Positions 17,426 to 26,753 of a DNA stretch of 64,000 nt are shown here, piece after piece. The notes under the pieces are model-generated. The model was not told the DNA's origin, searched no databases, and worked only from the letters and a program-made list of their open reading frames with translations. The DNA is from Pedobacter segetis (lineage in GTDB: Bacteria; Bacteroidota; Bacteroidia; Sphingobacteriales; Sphingobacteriaceae): the NCBI RefSeq assembly GCF_016623585.1, contig NZ_JAEHFY010000019.1, positions 29,766 to 93,765 of the forward strand, given 5' to 3'. A program made the position numbers and the translations under genes. Position 1 is the first letter of the stretch; every line of letters starts with the position of its first letter.

Positions 17426-19093
17426 ATGAAAAAAAAACTACTTTTTATTGTTGTATGCTTGGTAACCTGTAACTTATCTCTATTTGCTCAATCTTTTACC
17501 GCCGGAAATTTAGTGGTTTACCGTTATGGCGATGGATCAGCTTACACGGCGGGACAGTTAGTCCCAGTATTTTTAGATGAATATACAACAGCGGGTACTT
17601 TAGTGAAAACTTACGCTGTCCCTAAAATAGTTAACGGGTTAAACAAAGGTTTAACTGGACTTTTGAAAAGCGCAGGAGGCCTTTATCAACAAGAAGGAAT
17701 GTCCACACTTTCGCAAGACGGAAAATACATTACCATTTTTGGTTATAATGCCGCAGCAGGAGCAACAGTTCCAACTTCTGCAGATGCTTTAGTTGTTGGT
17801 GTAATTGCTGCGGATGGTTCTATTAATACCCAAACTACTTTATCTGGTGACGCAACAACAGGTTTAGGTACCCCAAGATCTGCGATAATAGATGAAACTA
17901 ATATTTGGGCTAACGGCTACGTTAATGGTGTTCAATACACAACATTAAATGGTACCACTTCAACTAGGGTAAGTACAGCACAAAACTCTCCAACAACTTT
18001 AGCCATATACGCTGGTAGTTTAATAGCCCCAATAGCATCAACTACTACACTTGCTTATGCTAACCCTTTGCCTACAACTAGCACTACCTTTTCCCTAAGA
18101 AATGGAGCTGCGAACGGCACCAGTAATACGATTAATCAATTAATAGAATTCCCATTTAGTGATAGAAAGGTTTACTACGCAATTGACGATGCTAATAATG
18201 AAATAAGAAGGTACAATACAAATATGGCAGGTACAGATTTGGTTTATAGAGTAACCATTCCTTCAACCGGTTCAACTTTGTTGAAAAGTATTACAGGGGT
18301 TTCAAATGTAGTGGGTGCCAATACGGTTTTTACGTTATATGTTACATCTTGGGGAGATGATGGTACTGGAGCAGGAACGTCTAAATTGTATACATTCTCT
18401 GAAACATTTGCTACCCAAGCTAGTGGGGGCGTAAATAGTTCTATCTCTACAACACCATTAACACTTCTAGCTACTGCACCAGCGGGTACAGTTTTTAGAA
18501 GCGTAACTTTTGCACCGCAAGGTAGTTCTTCAATTGGTACGGGTACGCTTCCTGTTTCTTTAACATCATTTAAAGGAGTTAAGAAAGATGATGCCATCCA
18601 ATTGAATTGGGCTACAGTTTCAGAGAAAAATAATTCATATTTTGATGTTTTGCGTTCTTCTGATGGAGAAAAATTTACTTCAATTGGTAAAGTAAAAGGC
18701 AAAGGAAACTCTGATGAATTGGTTAACTACAGTTTTTTAGATACAAACCCTTTAAGCGGCACAGATTATTATCAATTAAATCAGGTTGATTTTAATGGTC
18801 AATCTACAAAATCTCCAATAGTAGCAGTTGCATCAGGCCTTAAGGCTAACGATATGACTATTTATGCAAACCACAATTCTAATGAGGTAAAATTGAATAT
18901 TTTTTCTGCAAGTAAAACCTTTAGTACTTTAAGTGTATTTGATTTATCGGGAAAAAGAATTTTTAATAAAGCAGTTCAATTAGAAAAAGGATACAATAAT
19001 ATTTCCTTATCTTTAGTTCTTAAGGTGGGATTATTTGTGGCAACGCTACAAACACCTAATGAAAGCCTGAGCAAGAAATTTACAAATCAATAA
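17426..19093 (+). CDS. T9SS-sorted surface protein of unknown function (copy 1)
   Basis: 555 residues from the ATG at 17426, chosen over the in-frame ATG 14 codons upstream because it begins a clean signal peptide (MKKKLLFIVVCLVTCN, cleavage after LFAQ). The body (~22-375) starts SFTAGNLVVYRYGDG and contains YITIFGYNAAAG, GLGTPRSAIIDETNIWANG and STTLAYANPLPTTSTTF, which looks like an all-beta, probably propeller-like, repeat fold; no catalytic motif is seen. From ~385 comes the fibronectin-like T9SS linker (LPVSLTSFKGVKKDDAIQLNW) and a C-terminal sorting domain (~485-555). It is a paralogue of the protein at 51850. Both sit in operons with glycan-degrading enzymes, so a glycan-binding role is plausible but unproven. 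Confidence 0.8.
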   Translation: MKKKLLFIVVCLVTCNLSLFAQSFTAGNLVVYRYGDGSAYTAGQLVPVFLDEYTTAGTLVKTYAVPKIVNGLNKGLTGLLKSAGGLYQQEGMSTLSQDGKYITIFGYNAAAGATVPTSADALVVGVIAADGSINTQTTLSGDATTGLGTPRSAIIDETNIWANGYVNGVQYTTLNGTTSTRVSTAQNSPTTLAIYAGSLIAPIASTTTLAYANPLPTTSTTFSLRNGAANGTSNTINQLIEFPFSDRKVYYAIDDANNEIRRYNTNMAGTDLVYRVTIPSTGSTLLKSITGVSNVVGANTVFTLYVTSWGDDGTGAGTSKLYTFSETFATQASGGVNSSISTTPLTLLATAPAGTVFRSVTFAPQGSSSIGTGTLPVSLTSFKGVKKDDAIQLNWATVSEKNNSYFDVLRSSDGEKFTSIGKVKGKGNSDELVNYSFLDTNPLSGTDYYQLNQVDFNGQSTKSPIVAVASGLKANDMTIYANHNSNEVKLNIFSASKTFSTLSVFDLSGKRIFNKAVQLEKGYNNISLSLVLKVGLFVATLQTPNESLSKKFTNQ

Positions 19094-19104
19094 TATTTAT
19101 CCAG

Positions 19105-19140
19105 AGGCTATATCCTGATTTTAAAGGTATAGCCTTTTTA
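19105..19140 (+). terminator. hairpin terminator/attenuator between T9SS protein and GH3
   Basis: AGGCTATA (19105-19112) pairs with TATAGCCT (19128-19135) and is followed by TTTTTATTTT. It lies 11 nt after the stop of the T9SS protein and just before the GH3 ATG at 19152. No separate operator is seen for the GH3, so partial read-through would set the ratio of surface protein to enzyme. Confidence 0.8.
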
Positions 19141-19151
19141 TTTTCATCTTA

Positions 19152-21590
19152 ATGAATTTTAAATCACTTAAAAAATCATTACTTCTGTTTGTATTATCAA
19201 GTAGTGTAATTACAGGTTTAGCGCAAAGTAAAACAACTAGTATTTACCACGATAAGTGGATAGATTTTAACAAAAATGGGAAAAAGGATGTTTTTGAAGA
19301 TCCGCAACAAACTGTAGAAGCTAGAGTAAGCGATTTGCTTTCGCAGATGAATGTGGATGAGAAAACCTGCCAAATGGCTACTCTTTACGGTTATCATCGT
19401 GTGTTAAAAGACCAATTGCCAACACCTGAGTGGAAAAATGAGATATGGAAGGATGGTATTGCCAATATTGATGAACATTTAAATAGTTTACCATTTAATC
19501 CGGAAGCGAAGTCTGAATATTCATTCCCATTTAGTAAACATGCTGATGCTATTAACCAAGTTCAAAAGTGGTTCATAGAACAAACCAGGCTGGGTATCCC
19601 GGTTGATTTTACCAACGAAGGCATTCACGGTTTAAACCATGATAGGGCAACGCCTTTGCCTTCTCCAATAAATATCGGGAGTACTTGGGATAAATCAATG
19701 GTAAGAACTGCTGGCGATATTGTGGGAAGAGAGGCCAAAGCTTTAGGTTACACCAATGTTTATGCGCCAATTTTAGATGTATCCAGAGACCCAAGATGGG
19801 GAAGGGTAGTAGAAACTTATGGTGAAGACCCGTTTTTGATTGCAGAATTGGGTAAGCAAATGACTTTGGGCATACAAGAAAACGGAGTGGCATCAACAAT
19901 AAAACATTTTGCTGTTTACAGTATGCCAAAGGGAGGAAGAGATGGTAGTGTAAGAACAGACCCTCACATTACGCCTAGAGAATTGCATGAACTTTATCTA
20001 TATCCCTTTAGAAGAGTGATCCAAGAAGCTAAACCTTTAGGTGTAATGAGTAGTTATAACGATTGGAATGGAATGCCTGTTACAGGAAGTGCCTATTTTT
20101 TAACAGAATTACTAAGAAAGCAATATGGCTTTACAGGTTATGTTGTCTCTGATAGCGAAGCTGTTGAGTATTTATTTACCAAACATCATGTTGCTAAAGA
20201 TGTGGAAGATGCGGTAAGACTGGCTATAGAAGCAGGACTGAATGTTCGCACCAATTTTTCTCCTCCAGAAACATACATCCTCCCGCTTAGAAATCTTATC
20301 AAATCAGGTAAAGTTTCTATGGAAACCTTAAATTCTAGGGTTGCTGATGTTTTAAGAGTTAAATTTAAGTTGGGTTTATTTGATCAACCTTATGTAAACG
20401 ATCCAAAATTATCAGATAAAAAAGTGCATACACAAGCAGACGATGATTTTGCCTTGCAACTCAATAAAGAATCAATGGTGCTTTTAAAAAATGAGCCATA
20501 CAAAAATGAGCAGCAGCCAATTCTTCCTTTGGATAAGAATAAAGTGAAAAGTATTTTGATAACTGGGCCTTTAGCCACAGAAACCAATTATGAATTGAGT
20601 AGGTATGGTCCTTCTAACAATCCGGTAACCTCTGTTTTAGATGGGATAAAAAACGAAGTGGGCAGTAAAGTGAAAATCACTTATGCAAAAGGTTGTAATG
20701 TGGTTGATGCAACTTGGCCAGAAAGCGAAATTATCCCAACGCCATTAACTAACGAGGAACAAAAGGAAATTGACAATGCTGTTGCCGAAGCTAAATTGGT
20801 AGATGTAGTTATAGCTGTAGTTGGTGAGGATGAAAAAAGGGTAGGTGAAGGCCTTTCAAGATCGGGATTAGATTTGCCAGGAAGGCAGCGACAACTGCTG
20901 CAAGCGCTTTATGCCACCGGTAAACCAATTATAATGGTAATGGTAAACGGACAACCTTTAACCATCAACTGGGAGAACAGATATCTTACAGCAATTTTAG
21001 AAGCTTGGTTTCCAGGAGCACAAGGTGGAAAGGCTATTGCTCAAACCTTGTTTGGAGAATACAACCCAGGAGGTAAATTGCCAATGACTTTTCCAAAAAG
21101 CGTAGGTCAGATTGAGCTTAACTTTCCCTTTAAAAAAGGTTCACAGTTAGATCAACCAGGTCCAAAAGTTTATGGTAAAACAAGATTGAATGGACCTTTA
21201 TATCCTTTTGGATATGGTTTAAGTTATACCAGTTTTGAATTTAAGAATCTAAAAATCAATCCTTCACAAAGCTTTAACCAAGGAGATATTTCTATATATG
21301 TTGATGTTACCAATACAGGTAAATTAAAAGGCGATGAAGTTGTGCAACTTTATATCAGCGATGAGCAAAGTAGCCTAACCACTTATGACTCCGTTTTGAG
21401 AGGTTTTGAAAGAGTAAGCCTTTCTCCAAACGAGACAAAAACGGTAGAGTTTAAACTAAAACCTAATGATTTGGCCATTTATGATAAAGACATGAATTTT
21501 GTAGTTGAACCGGGAATGTTTAAAGTTAAAATAGGTAATTCCTCGCAGGATATTAAACTAACCAAAGAACTAGAAATAAAGAATAATTAA
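19152..21590 (+). CDS. GH3 glycosidase with SDSEAV nucleophile motif (beta-glucosidase/xylosidase group)
   Basis: 812 residues, longer than the other GH3 enzymes here. Signal peptide 1-25. A calcium-loop-like segment DFNKNGKKDVFED (38-50) precedes the barrel, as in some Bacteroidota GH3 enzymes. Barrel landmarks: TNEGIHGLNHDRATPLP, DVSRDPRWGRVVETYGEDP, KHF (251-253) and nucleophile Asp334 in YVVSDSEAVEYL, where most GH3 have SDW. The second domain has VGEDEKRVGEGLSRSGLDLP. A C-terminal fibronectin III-like domain ends the protein. Exo-acting on beta-glucosides or beta-xylosides; the SDSEA variant separates it from the BglX-like copies. Its stop codon overlaps the next start by 1 nt. Confidence 0.9.
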   Translation: MNFKSLKKSLLLFVLSSSVITGLAQSKTTSIYHDKWIDFNKNGKKDVFEDPQQTVEARVSDLLSQMNVDEKTCQMATLYGYHRVLKDQLPTPEWKNEIWKDGIANIDEHLNSLPFNPEAKSEYSFPFSKHADAINQVQKWFIEQTRLGIPVDFTNEGIHGLNHDRATPLPSPINIGSTWDKSMVRTAGDIVGREAKALGYTNVYAPILDVSRDPRWGRVVETYGEDPFLIAELGKQMTLGIQENGVASTIKHFAVYSMPKGGRDGSVRTDPHITPRELHELYLYPFRRVIQEAKPLGVMSSYNDWNGMPVTGSAYFLTELLRKQYGFTGYVVSDSEAVEYLFTKHHVAKDVEDAVRLAIEAGLNVRTNFSPPETYILPLRNLIKSGKVSMETLNSRVADVLRVKFKLGLFDQPYVNDPKLSDKKVHTQADDDFALQLNKESMVLLKNEPYKNEQQPILPLDKNKVKSILITGPLATETNYELSRYGPSNNPVTSVLDGIKNEVGSKVKITYAKGCNVVDATWPESEIIPTPLTNEEQKEIDNAVAEAKLVDVVIAVVGEDEKRVGEGLSRSGLDLPGRQRQLLQALYATGKPIIMVMVNGQPLTINWENRYLTAILEAWFPGAQGGKAIAQTLFGEYNPGGKLPMTFPKSVGQIELNFPFKKGSQLDQPGPKVYGKTRLNGPLYPFGYGLSYTSFEFKNLKINPSQSFNQGDISIYVDVTNTGKLKGDEVVQLYISDEQSSLTTYDSVLRGFERVSLSPNETKTVEFKLKPNDLAIYDKDMNFVVEPGMFKVKIGNSSQDIKLTKELEIKNN

Positions 21591-22900
21591 TGAAACCATC
21601 TAAATATTTTTATACAAAAATTAATTATAGTGCTATAATATTTTTGTTATTCTTTATCATTAATCCATTTTATTCTAATGCTCAAACCAAAATAAGCCCT
21701 TATTTATTTGGAGAAAATGCTTGGGCCCCTAATGAGATTTTTAAGGTTCAAGATCAGATTAAAAAAGTTAAATATCAAGTAATTAGGATAGGCGGTAATG
21801 GATATGAAAACTCTGGCTTTGTTTATCAAGAGGCTATCAAATTGATAAATTTTGCGAGGTCTGTAGGTGCAGAGCCAATTTTTCAAATCCCTAGGCAGCT
21901 TAAAGACAATGATAAAGCCTTTAAAGCCATTGAGTATATTAATGGCAAGATGAAGGAGAATATCAAGTTATGGTGTATTGGTAACGAGCCAGATCATCAT
22001 AATCAGTTAGCAAGTCCAGAAGAAGTTTCAAATTATTTTAAAAAAATAAGTGAACAAATAAAAAGATATGATCCCAAGGCTAAAGTAATGGGATTTGATT
22101 TAGCGTCTTATAAACCGTTATACTTAAGCCGTTTATTGGGTGGCGATTTAGATGTTACTGGTAAAATCCCCGGTAAAGATTATTATTATTTAGATGTAGT
22201 TACTTTTCACGGCTATAATTTTCCAGACATTAGCAAATTTGAAAAAGAAGTAAATCAGCTTCAATCTACACTAAAAGGCCTTAATAAATCAAGACCAGAT
22301 TCGCAAAAGCTAAAATGGGCAATAACAGAATTTAACTCTCATTGGATAGTTGATCCTAAGTTGGGCGAAGATTATATGCCTTTTAATTTTCATAACGGAC
22401 AATTGTATGCCCAAGTTTATGATTTAGGGATGAGAGCAGGTGCTTTTACAATTTGCCCTTGGAGCATGTTAGAAGGTGGTGCCCATAGATCGGGTACTGA
22501 TTTGAGTTTGTTTGATGAAGAAGACGGCAAATATTTGCCTCGCTCAAATTACTATCATACCATGTTGCTTGCCCAAAATTTTAGAAATAACTATTTAAAA
22601 CACAGCGCAAATACATCTGATTTAAAAATCATCCCTATGGGAGATGATAAGGGTCTATCCATAATGATCCTTAATATTAGTAAAACCCAATCTCATGTCT
22701 ATACATTAGCTTTTGATGATACGTTGAAAATTAAAAGTGCTTTTTCAATAAATGCCAATATTAATCAAACTTATATAGATAGTATAGGTGCAGAAACTAC
22801 TCAAATGTTACTATTTAATACTAAAGGAGAATTGATTAAAAAGTGGAGCTATAATAAAATTCAAGCAGAAGCAATGGAATCTCCGGTAGAAGAAAAGTAA
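21590..22900 (+). CDS. clan GH-A glycoside hydrolase, family uncertain
   Basis: 436 residues. Signal peptide ~1-31 (NAQ). A (beta/alpha)8 barrel of clan GH-A type is shown by IRIGGNGYE (66-73), acid/base Glu133 in WCIGNEPDHH, VTFHGYNFPD (~204-213) and nucleophile Glu247 in WAITEFNSHW, followed by a small beta-sandwich (~330-425). The pattern recalls GH39, GH44, GH51, GH30 and the newer endo-beta-1,3-glucanase families, but I cannot assign one. It shares the barrel with the larger protein at 34734 (GENAWAP against GQNAWLP; ITEFN in both). It is translationally coupled to the upstream GH3 (ATG overlaps TAA by 1 nt), implying that the GH3 finishes its products. Confidence 0.75.
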   Translation: MKPSKYFYTKINYSAIIFLLFFIINPFYSNAQTKISPYLFGENAWAPNEIFKVQDQIKKVKYQVIRIGGNGYENSGFVYQEAIKLINFARSVGAEPIFQIPRQLKDNDKAFKAIEYINGKMKENIKLWCIGNEPDHHNQLASPEEVSNYFKKISEQIKRYDPKAKVMGFDLASYKPLYLSRLLGGDLDVTGKIPGKDYYYLDVVTFHGYNFPDISKFEKEVNQLQSTLKGLNKSRPDSQKLKWAITEFNSHWIVDPKLGEDYMPFNFHNGQLYAQVYDLGMRAGAFTICPWSMLEGGAHRSGTDLSLFDEEDGKYLPRSNYYHTMLLAQNFRNNYLKHSANTSDLKIIPMGDDKGLSIMILNISKTQSHVYTLAFDDTLKIKSAFSINANINQTYIDSIGAETTQMLLFNTKGELIKKWSYNKIQAEAMESPVEEK

Positions 22901-22930
22901 ATCTCTTAGATGTTTTTATTATCATCAATG

Positions 22931-22995
22931 TACATTTAGACCCTCCATTAAGAATATTAGCACCCCTTTTAAATGGGTGTTTTATTACACATTTG
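22931..22995 (+). promoter_or_regulatory. direct-repeat operator plus -7 element upstream of GH10
   Basis: Half-sites TACATTTAGACCCTC (22931) and AATATTAGCACCCC (22953) are 22 bp apart; CACATTTG (core 22992-22995) lies 25 nt after the second 15-mer. CACCC (22961-22965) can also pair with GGGTG (22975-22979) ahead of TTTTATTA, so a weak terminator for the upstream gene may overlap the operator. Confidence 0.65.
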
Positions 22996-23127
22996 TTAAT
23001 GTATTAAGAACTTAACTTGGTACATAAAACCAATTAACAATTTATTTTAATCATTTTTTGTTTTGATATGATACTATATCTATAAGCTAACAAAAAAATG
23101 ATGACCAATTAAACGAATCTAAAAAAC

Positions 23128-24225
23128 ATGAAAAAAATCTTGTTATCATGTGTGGTATTAGCATTAATTGCTACGGCTTCATGTAAAAAATCATCAGAAA
23201 CACCAAAGCTTATTCCAATCCCACCGGTTGAAATTCCACCAGTAATTTCTAACAAAAAATTAATTGAGGTTGCAGATTTTAAAATTGGGGCAGCTGTTAA
23301 AGTAGCATCATTACAAGGCGACGCTTCTTTTGCAAGTACAGTTAAATCAGAGTATAATCAGATCACTGCAGAATACGAAATGAAAATGAATTTCATTTGG
23401 ACGGCAGATAACGTTTATGATTTTTCAAAGGTTGATTATTTAATAAACTTCGCCCAACAAAATAATTTGGCTGTTCATGGGCATGCCTTATTATGGTATC
23501 AGTCGTTTCCAGATTGGTTAAAAAACGCTGGACTAGATAGCGTTGCTTTTGAAAATAAAGTAAAAACCTATATACAAACCTATGTTGGAAGGTACAAAGG
23601 TAAGGTTAGAAGTTGGGATGTTGCCAACGAAATTTTTAATGATGATGGAACCCTACGTGTAGAATCTCAAATTCAAGGAAGATTTAAAGATCCAATTGGT
23701 TTTGTGGGCAGATGCTTTAAATATGCACATGATGCTGATCCAGACGCAAAACTTTTCTATAATGATTACAATGTAGTGTTAGCATCTGGCAAAAGAACAG
23801 CTATGAAAAACATGGCTATAAGATTTAAAAAAGCAGGTGTACAGATTGATGGCTTGGGTGAGCAATTTCATTACAGAATATCAACAAGCCAATCTCAAAT
23901 TAACTCTGGTTTTGCAGATTTGGCAAGTTCTGGCTTATTGATACATATCTCAGAAGCAGATTGTAAAGTAAATGTTAATGACTCTCCTGCTTATGTACTT
24001 AATGATGTTGACAAACAAAAACAATCTGATTTCTTTAAAAATATAGCTAAACTTTATAATGCTTTACCGGCCAATCAAAAGTTTGCCATTACCACTTGGG
24101 GCGTTACTGATAAAAGCACCTGGTTAAGAAATAGTACCAATGGAAATAAAGAATACCCATTATTATTTGATGAAAATTATAATAAAAAACCAGCTTACAC
24201 TGGATTTCTTGCGGGTTTAAATTAA
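23128..24225 (+). CDS. GH10 endo-beta-1,4-xylanase, lipoprotein
   Basis: 365 residues. The lipoprotein signal has its lipobox at ATASC (Cys19) followed by KKSSE and a short Pro-rich linker (IPIPPVEIPPV), suggesting tethering to the outer membrane, perhaps surface-exposed. The GH10 barrel shows VHGHALLWYQSFPDWL, acid/base Glu168 in WDVANEIFNDDG, YNDYN and nucleophile Glu276 in IHISEADCKV, where most GH10 have TELD. The family cuts beta-1,4-xylan and sometimes mixed beta-glucan. It is followed after 17 nt by an agarase-like hydrolase, probably in the same transcript from the operator at 22931. Confidence 0.92.
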   Translation: MKKILLSCVVLALIATASCKKSSETPKLIPIPPVEIPPVISNKKLIEVADFKIGAAVKVASLQGDASFASTVKSEYNQITAEYEMKMNFIWTADNVYDFSKVDYLINFAQQNNLAVHGHALLWYQSFPDWLKNAGLDSVAFENKVKTYIQTYVGRYKGKVRSWDVANEIFNDDGTLRVESQIQGRFKDPIGFVGRCFKYAHDADPDAKLFYNDYNVVLASGKRTAMKNMAIRFKKAGVQIDGLGEQFHYRISTSQSQINSGFADLASSGLLIHISEADCKVNVNDSPAYVLNDVDKQKQSDFFKNIAKLYNALPANQKFAITTWGVTDKSTWLRNSTNGNKEYPLLFDENYNKKPAYTGFLAGLN

Positions 24226-24242
24226 TAATTGGTATTAAAATA

Positions 24243-25661
24243 ATGAAGACTCTATTTCTAGTATGTTTTCTTATGGCATCTTTTTCTATTTGCTTTGCAC
24301 AAAAGGGAATAGGGCTTCAACAAGTAGATACCAAAAAATCAAAAAATGATACTACATGGGTAAGCTATAGTGCGAAAACATTAGCTTCTTTAAAGCATTT
24401 TAAAATGCAAAAAGAGCCTCCTCTAAATTCTTATGGTAGCTGGGAAGTTAATCAAGAAAAAAGTACAGGTTTCTTTAGGGCTCAAAAAATTAAAGATAGA
24501 TGGTGGATCATTGATCCTGATGGTTATCCTTATATAAATAAAGGAGTAGCTGTTTTTCGTCCTTTTTCTTCGGATTATCAAGAAAAGGAAATGTTGAAGA
24601 AATACGGTTCTGAAGAACATTGGTATCAGAAAGAAAGTGATTTTTTAAGAAGCGAAGGTTTTAACGGATTAGGTGCTTGGTCTGATGTTGATTTGGTAAG
24701 GGATAGCAAAAAACCTATGGTTTATACTGTAATTGTAAATGCTATGGGAAGCTATAATGCTGCAAATATCAAACGTTTTGGCGGAAAGTATAAAACTGCT
24801 GGTTGGCAAGGCTATCGTTTTGATTTGGTAATGGTTTTTGATCCAGAGTTTGATGCTTATTGTGACGCAGCCTTTAAAGATGTAGCTAAGTATAAAGATG
24901 ATAAATACCTCTTAGGTTACTATTCAGATAATGAATTGCCATGGAAAACAGACGCTTTGGATATCTCATTAAAAAATTTAGCCAAAGACGAGCCAGGTTA
25001 TATTGCCGCCAAAAAATGGCTCGATGAAAGAAAAGGTAAAGACGCAGGCCTAAATGACATTACAGAAGAAGATAGATTGGCATTTTCTGGCCTCTATTTT
25101 GAAACCTACATGAAGAAAGTAACTACAGCATTAAAAAAATACGACCCTAATCACATGTATTTGGGCTGTAGGTTTAATCAACAAGAAGGGAACGAGCTTA
25201 CAAATCCAACATTGTTTAAAGTAGCCGGAAAGTACATGGATATCATATCTATTAATCATTACCGTAAATGGGAACCCGATGCTACCCAAATGAGTAACTG
25301 GGAGAAATGGAGTGGAAAACCTTTTTTAATTACAGAATGGTACACCAAAGGAGAAGATTCTGGATTAAAGAATAATACAGGTGCAGGATGGATTGTTAAA
25401 ACGCAACAAGATAGAGGATATTTTTACCAAAATTTTGTCTTAGACCTCTTAAAAAGCAAAAATTGCGTAGGTTGGCATTGGTTTACCTACCAAGATAATG
25501 ACCCTAATAATTTAAAAACTGATTCTTCTAATCTCGATTCAAATAAAGGCATTGTAGATACCGATTTTAATAGATACGACCCACTTTTGAACCAAATGAA
25601 AATACTTAATGATCAGGTTTATAATGTGATTCAATATTATGATTCTTCAGCCAAAAAATAG
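24243..25661 (+). CDS. agarase-like (GH50-like) clan GH-A glycoside hydrolase
   Basis: 472 residues with a signal peptide (1-20, SICFAQ). A small N-terminal region leads into GFFRAQKIKDRWWIIDPDGYPYINKGVAVF (76-105), the phrase characteristic of GH50/agarase-like enzymes. The likely acid/base is Glu231 in GYYSDNELPW and the nucleophile Glu365 in FLITEWYTKG; INHYRKWEPD (~337-346) lines the site, and WHWFTYQDNDPNN follows near 425. Characterised GH50 enzymes cut beta-1,4-galactosidic bonds in agarose, but land and gut Bacteroidota carry many relatives of unknown target. Next to a GH10 xylanase, agar is not the obvious substrate. I am sure of the hydrolase fold, less of the family. Confidence 0.7.
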   Translation: MKTLFLVCFLMASFSICFAQKGIGLQQVDTKKSKNDTTWVSYSAKTLASLKHFKMQKEPPLNSYGSWEVNQEKSTGFFRAQKIKDRWWIIDPDGYPYINKGVAVFRPFSSDYQEKEMLKKYGSEEHWYQKESDFLRSEGFNGLGAWSDVDLVRDSKKPMVYTVIVNAMGSYNAANIKRFGGKYKTAGWQGYRFDLVMVFDPEFDAYCDAAFKDVAKYKDDKYLLGYYSDNELPWKTDALDISLKNLAKDEPGYIAAKKWLDERKGKDAGLNDITEEDRLAFSGLYFETYMKKVTTALKKYDPNHMYLGCRFNQQEGNELTNPTLFKVAGKYMDIISINHYRKWEPDATQMSNWEKWSGKPFLITEWYTKGEDSGLKNNTGAGWIVKTQQDRGYFYQNFVLDLLKSKNCVGWHWFTYQDNDPNNLKTDSSNLDSNKGIVDTDFNRYDPLLNQMKILNDQVYNVIQYYDSSAKK

Positions 25662-25794
25662 TTAATATTAAGTTTTAGATCAGATCAACTGTTTAAAAAT
25701 ATCTTTAAGTACACACTATACAATTTATTAATTGCTTTACTGTAATTATGGATAATAATTATAGTTTATTGGCTTAATAATTTAATTCATTTAA

Positions 25795-26493
25795 ATGGAA
25801 GATTACAAATTAGAAGCGGCAAAAGCTTCCCTAGGTTTTATTTCCGAAGGGCAAAAACTAGGTCTTGGTGCGGGTTCATCAATTTTTTACCTGATAGATA
25901 TCATCACAAAAAACGAAGTCTTATCACAATCTTTATCATTTGTTTCATCCTCTTTTAAAACACGACAATATTTGTGTGAAAAAGGATTAAAATCATCTTC
26001 AAATATAGAGAATTTAGCTATTTATTTTGATGGCTGTGATCAATTTGATATAAAGCTCAATGCTTTTAAAAGTGGTGGAGGAATTCACACTAGTGAAAAA
26101 ATAATGGCTTCTATTGCTAAAGAATTCATTTTAGTTGGAGATGAAAGTAAATTTGTTGAAAAACTTGATCATACCCATCCATTAGTAGTAGAGGTATTAC
26201 CTGAAGCATTATTTCTTGTACTTAAAAAGATCCAAGCAAATTATCCAGAATGTGTTGCAACTGTGAGAATGGCTAATCAAAAAGATGGTGCTGTTATTAC
26301 AGAAAATGGGAACTTACTTATTGATATTAGATTTCAAACCATTCCTGATTTAGCTGAATTAAATATTAAGGTTAAAATGATACCGGGCATAATAGAGCAT
26401 TCCTTATTTTACGGATTAGCAACTAAAGCGATAATTGCAGGAAAACAAGGAATTAGAATTATTAAGCCTAGTTATGAAAGAGCTAAAATTTAG
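25795..26493 (+). CDS. rpiA: ribose-5-phosphate isomerase A, divergent
   Basis: 232 residues, cytoplasmic, normal length. Interconverts ribose 5-phosphate and ribulose 5-phosphate. Family motifs are altered but functional residues are kept: GLGAGSS for the phosphate loop; DGCDQFD in place of DGADE, with both catalytic aspartates; Lys in FKSGGG 13 residues after the first Asp; and Glu in SEK nine residues later, matching E. coli Asp81, Asp84, Lys94 and Glu103 spacing. VGDESK and NGNLLIDI are also present. It is the only central-metabolism gene among degradative genes here; a supply of pentose from xylan may explain its place. No operator of the shared type is seen in front of it. Confidence 0.85.
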   Translation: MEDYKLEAAKASLGFISEGQKLGLGAGSSIFYLIDIITKNEVLSQSLSFVSSSFKTRQYLCEKGLKSSSNIENLAIYFDGCDQFDIKLNAFKSGGGIHTSEKIMASIAKEFILVGDESKFVEKLDHTHPLVVEVLPEALFLVLKKIQANYPECVATVRMANQKDGAVITENGNLLIDIRFQTIPDLAELNIKVKMIPGIIEHSLFYGLATKAIIAGKQGIRIIKPSYERAKI

Positions 26494-26524
26494 AATGTTT
26501 TAAAGCAATTAAAACTAAGTTTTG

Positions 26525-26588
26525 AACAAATGTATACCTATTAAGAATCATACGGTCTCTTTTTAAACTTTTGAACGGAGTAAATTTG
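26525..26588 (+). promoter_or_regulatory. direct-repeat operator plus consensus -7 element upstream of DUF1349-like gene
   Basis: Half-site AACAAATGTATACCT (26525) and a weaker ATCATACGGTCTCTT (26547) are 22 bp apart. A perfect TAAATTTG (26581-26588) has its core 24 nt after the second half-site. This and the site at 28962 share an ACAAATGTAT form of the half-site. Confidence 0.6.
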
Positions 26589-26753
26589 AATATAACCAAA
26601 TTATAAACAATCCATTTTTAGAATAAAAAATTAAATTATTAAGAGTTTTTAAAAATATTATTCGGGTTTTATTTTTAGAAACCTGATTTGTTTAAAAGTT
26701 AAAATAAGAGAATTGTAATTGATTATTAAAAAATATAAAACTTAAGAAAAATA

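Noticed and set aside
25681..25794. A shared-type operator before rpiA
   Set aside because: TACACACTATACAAT resembles one half-site, but no partner lies 22 bp away and no -7 core is at the right distance.
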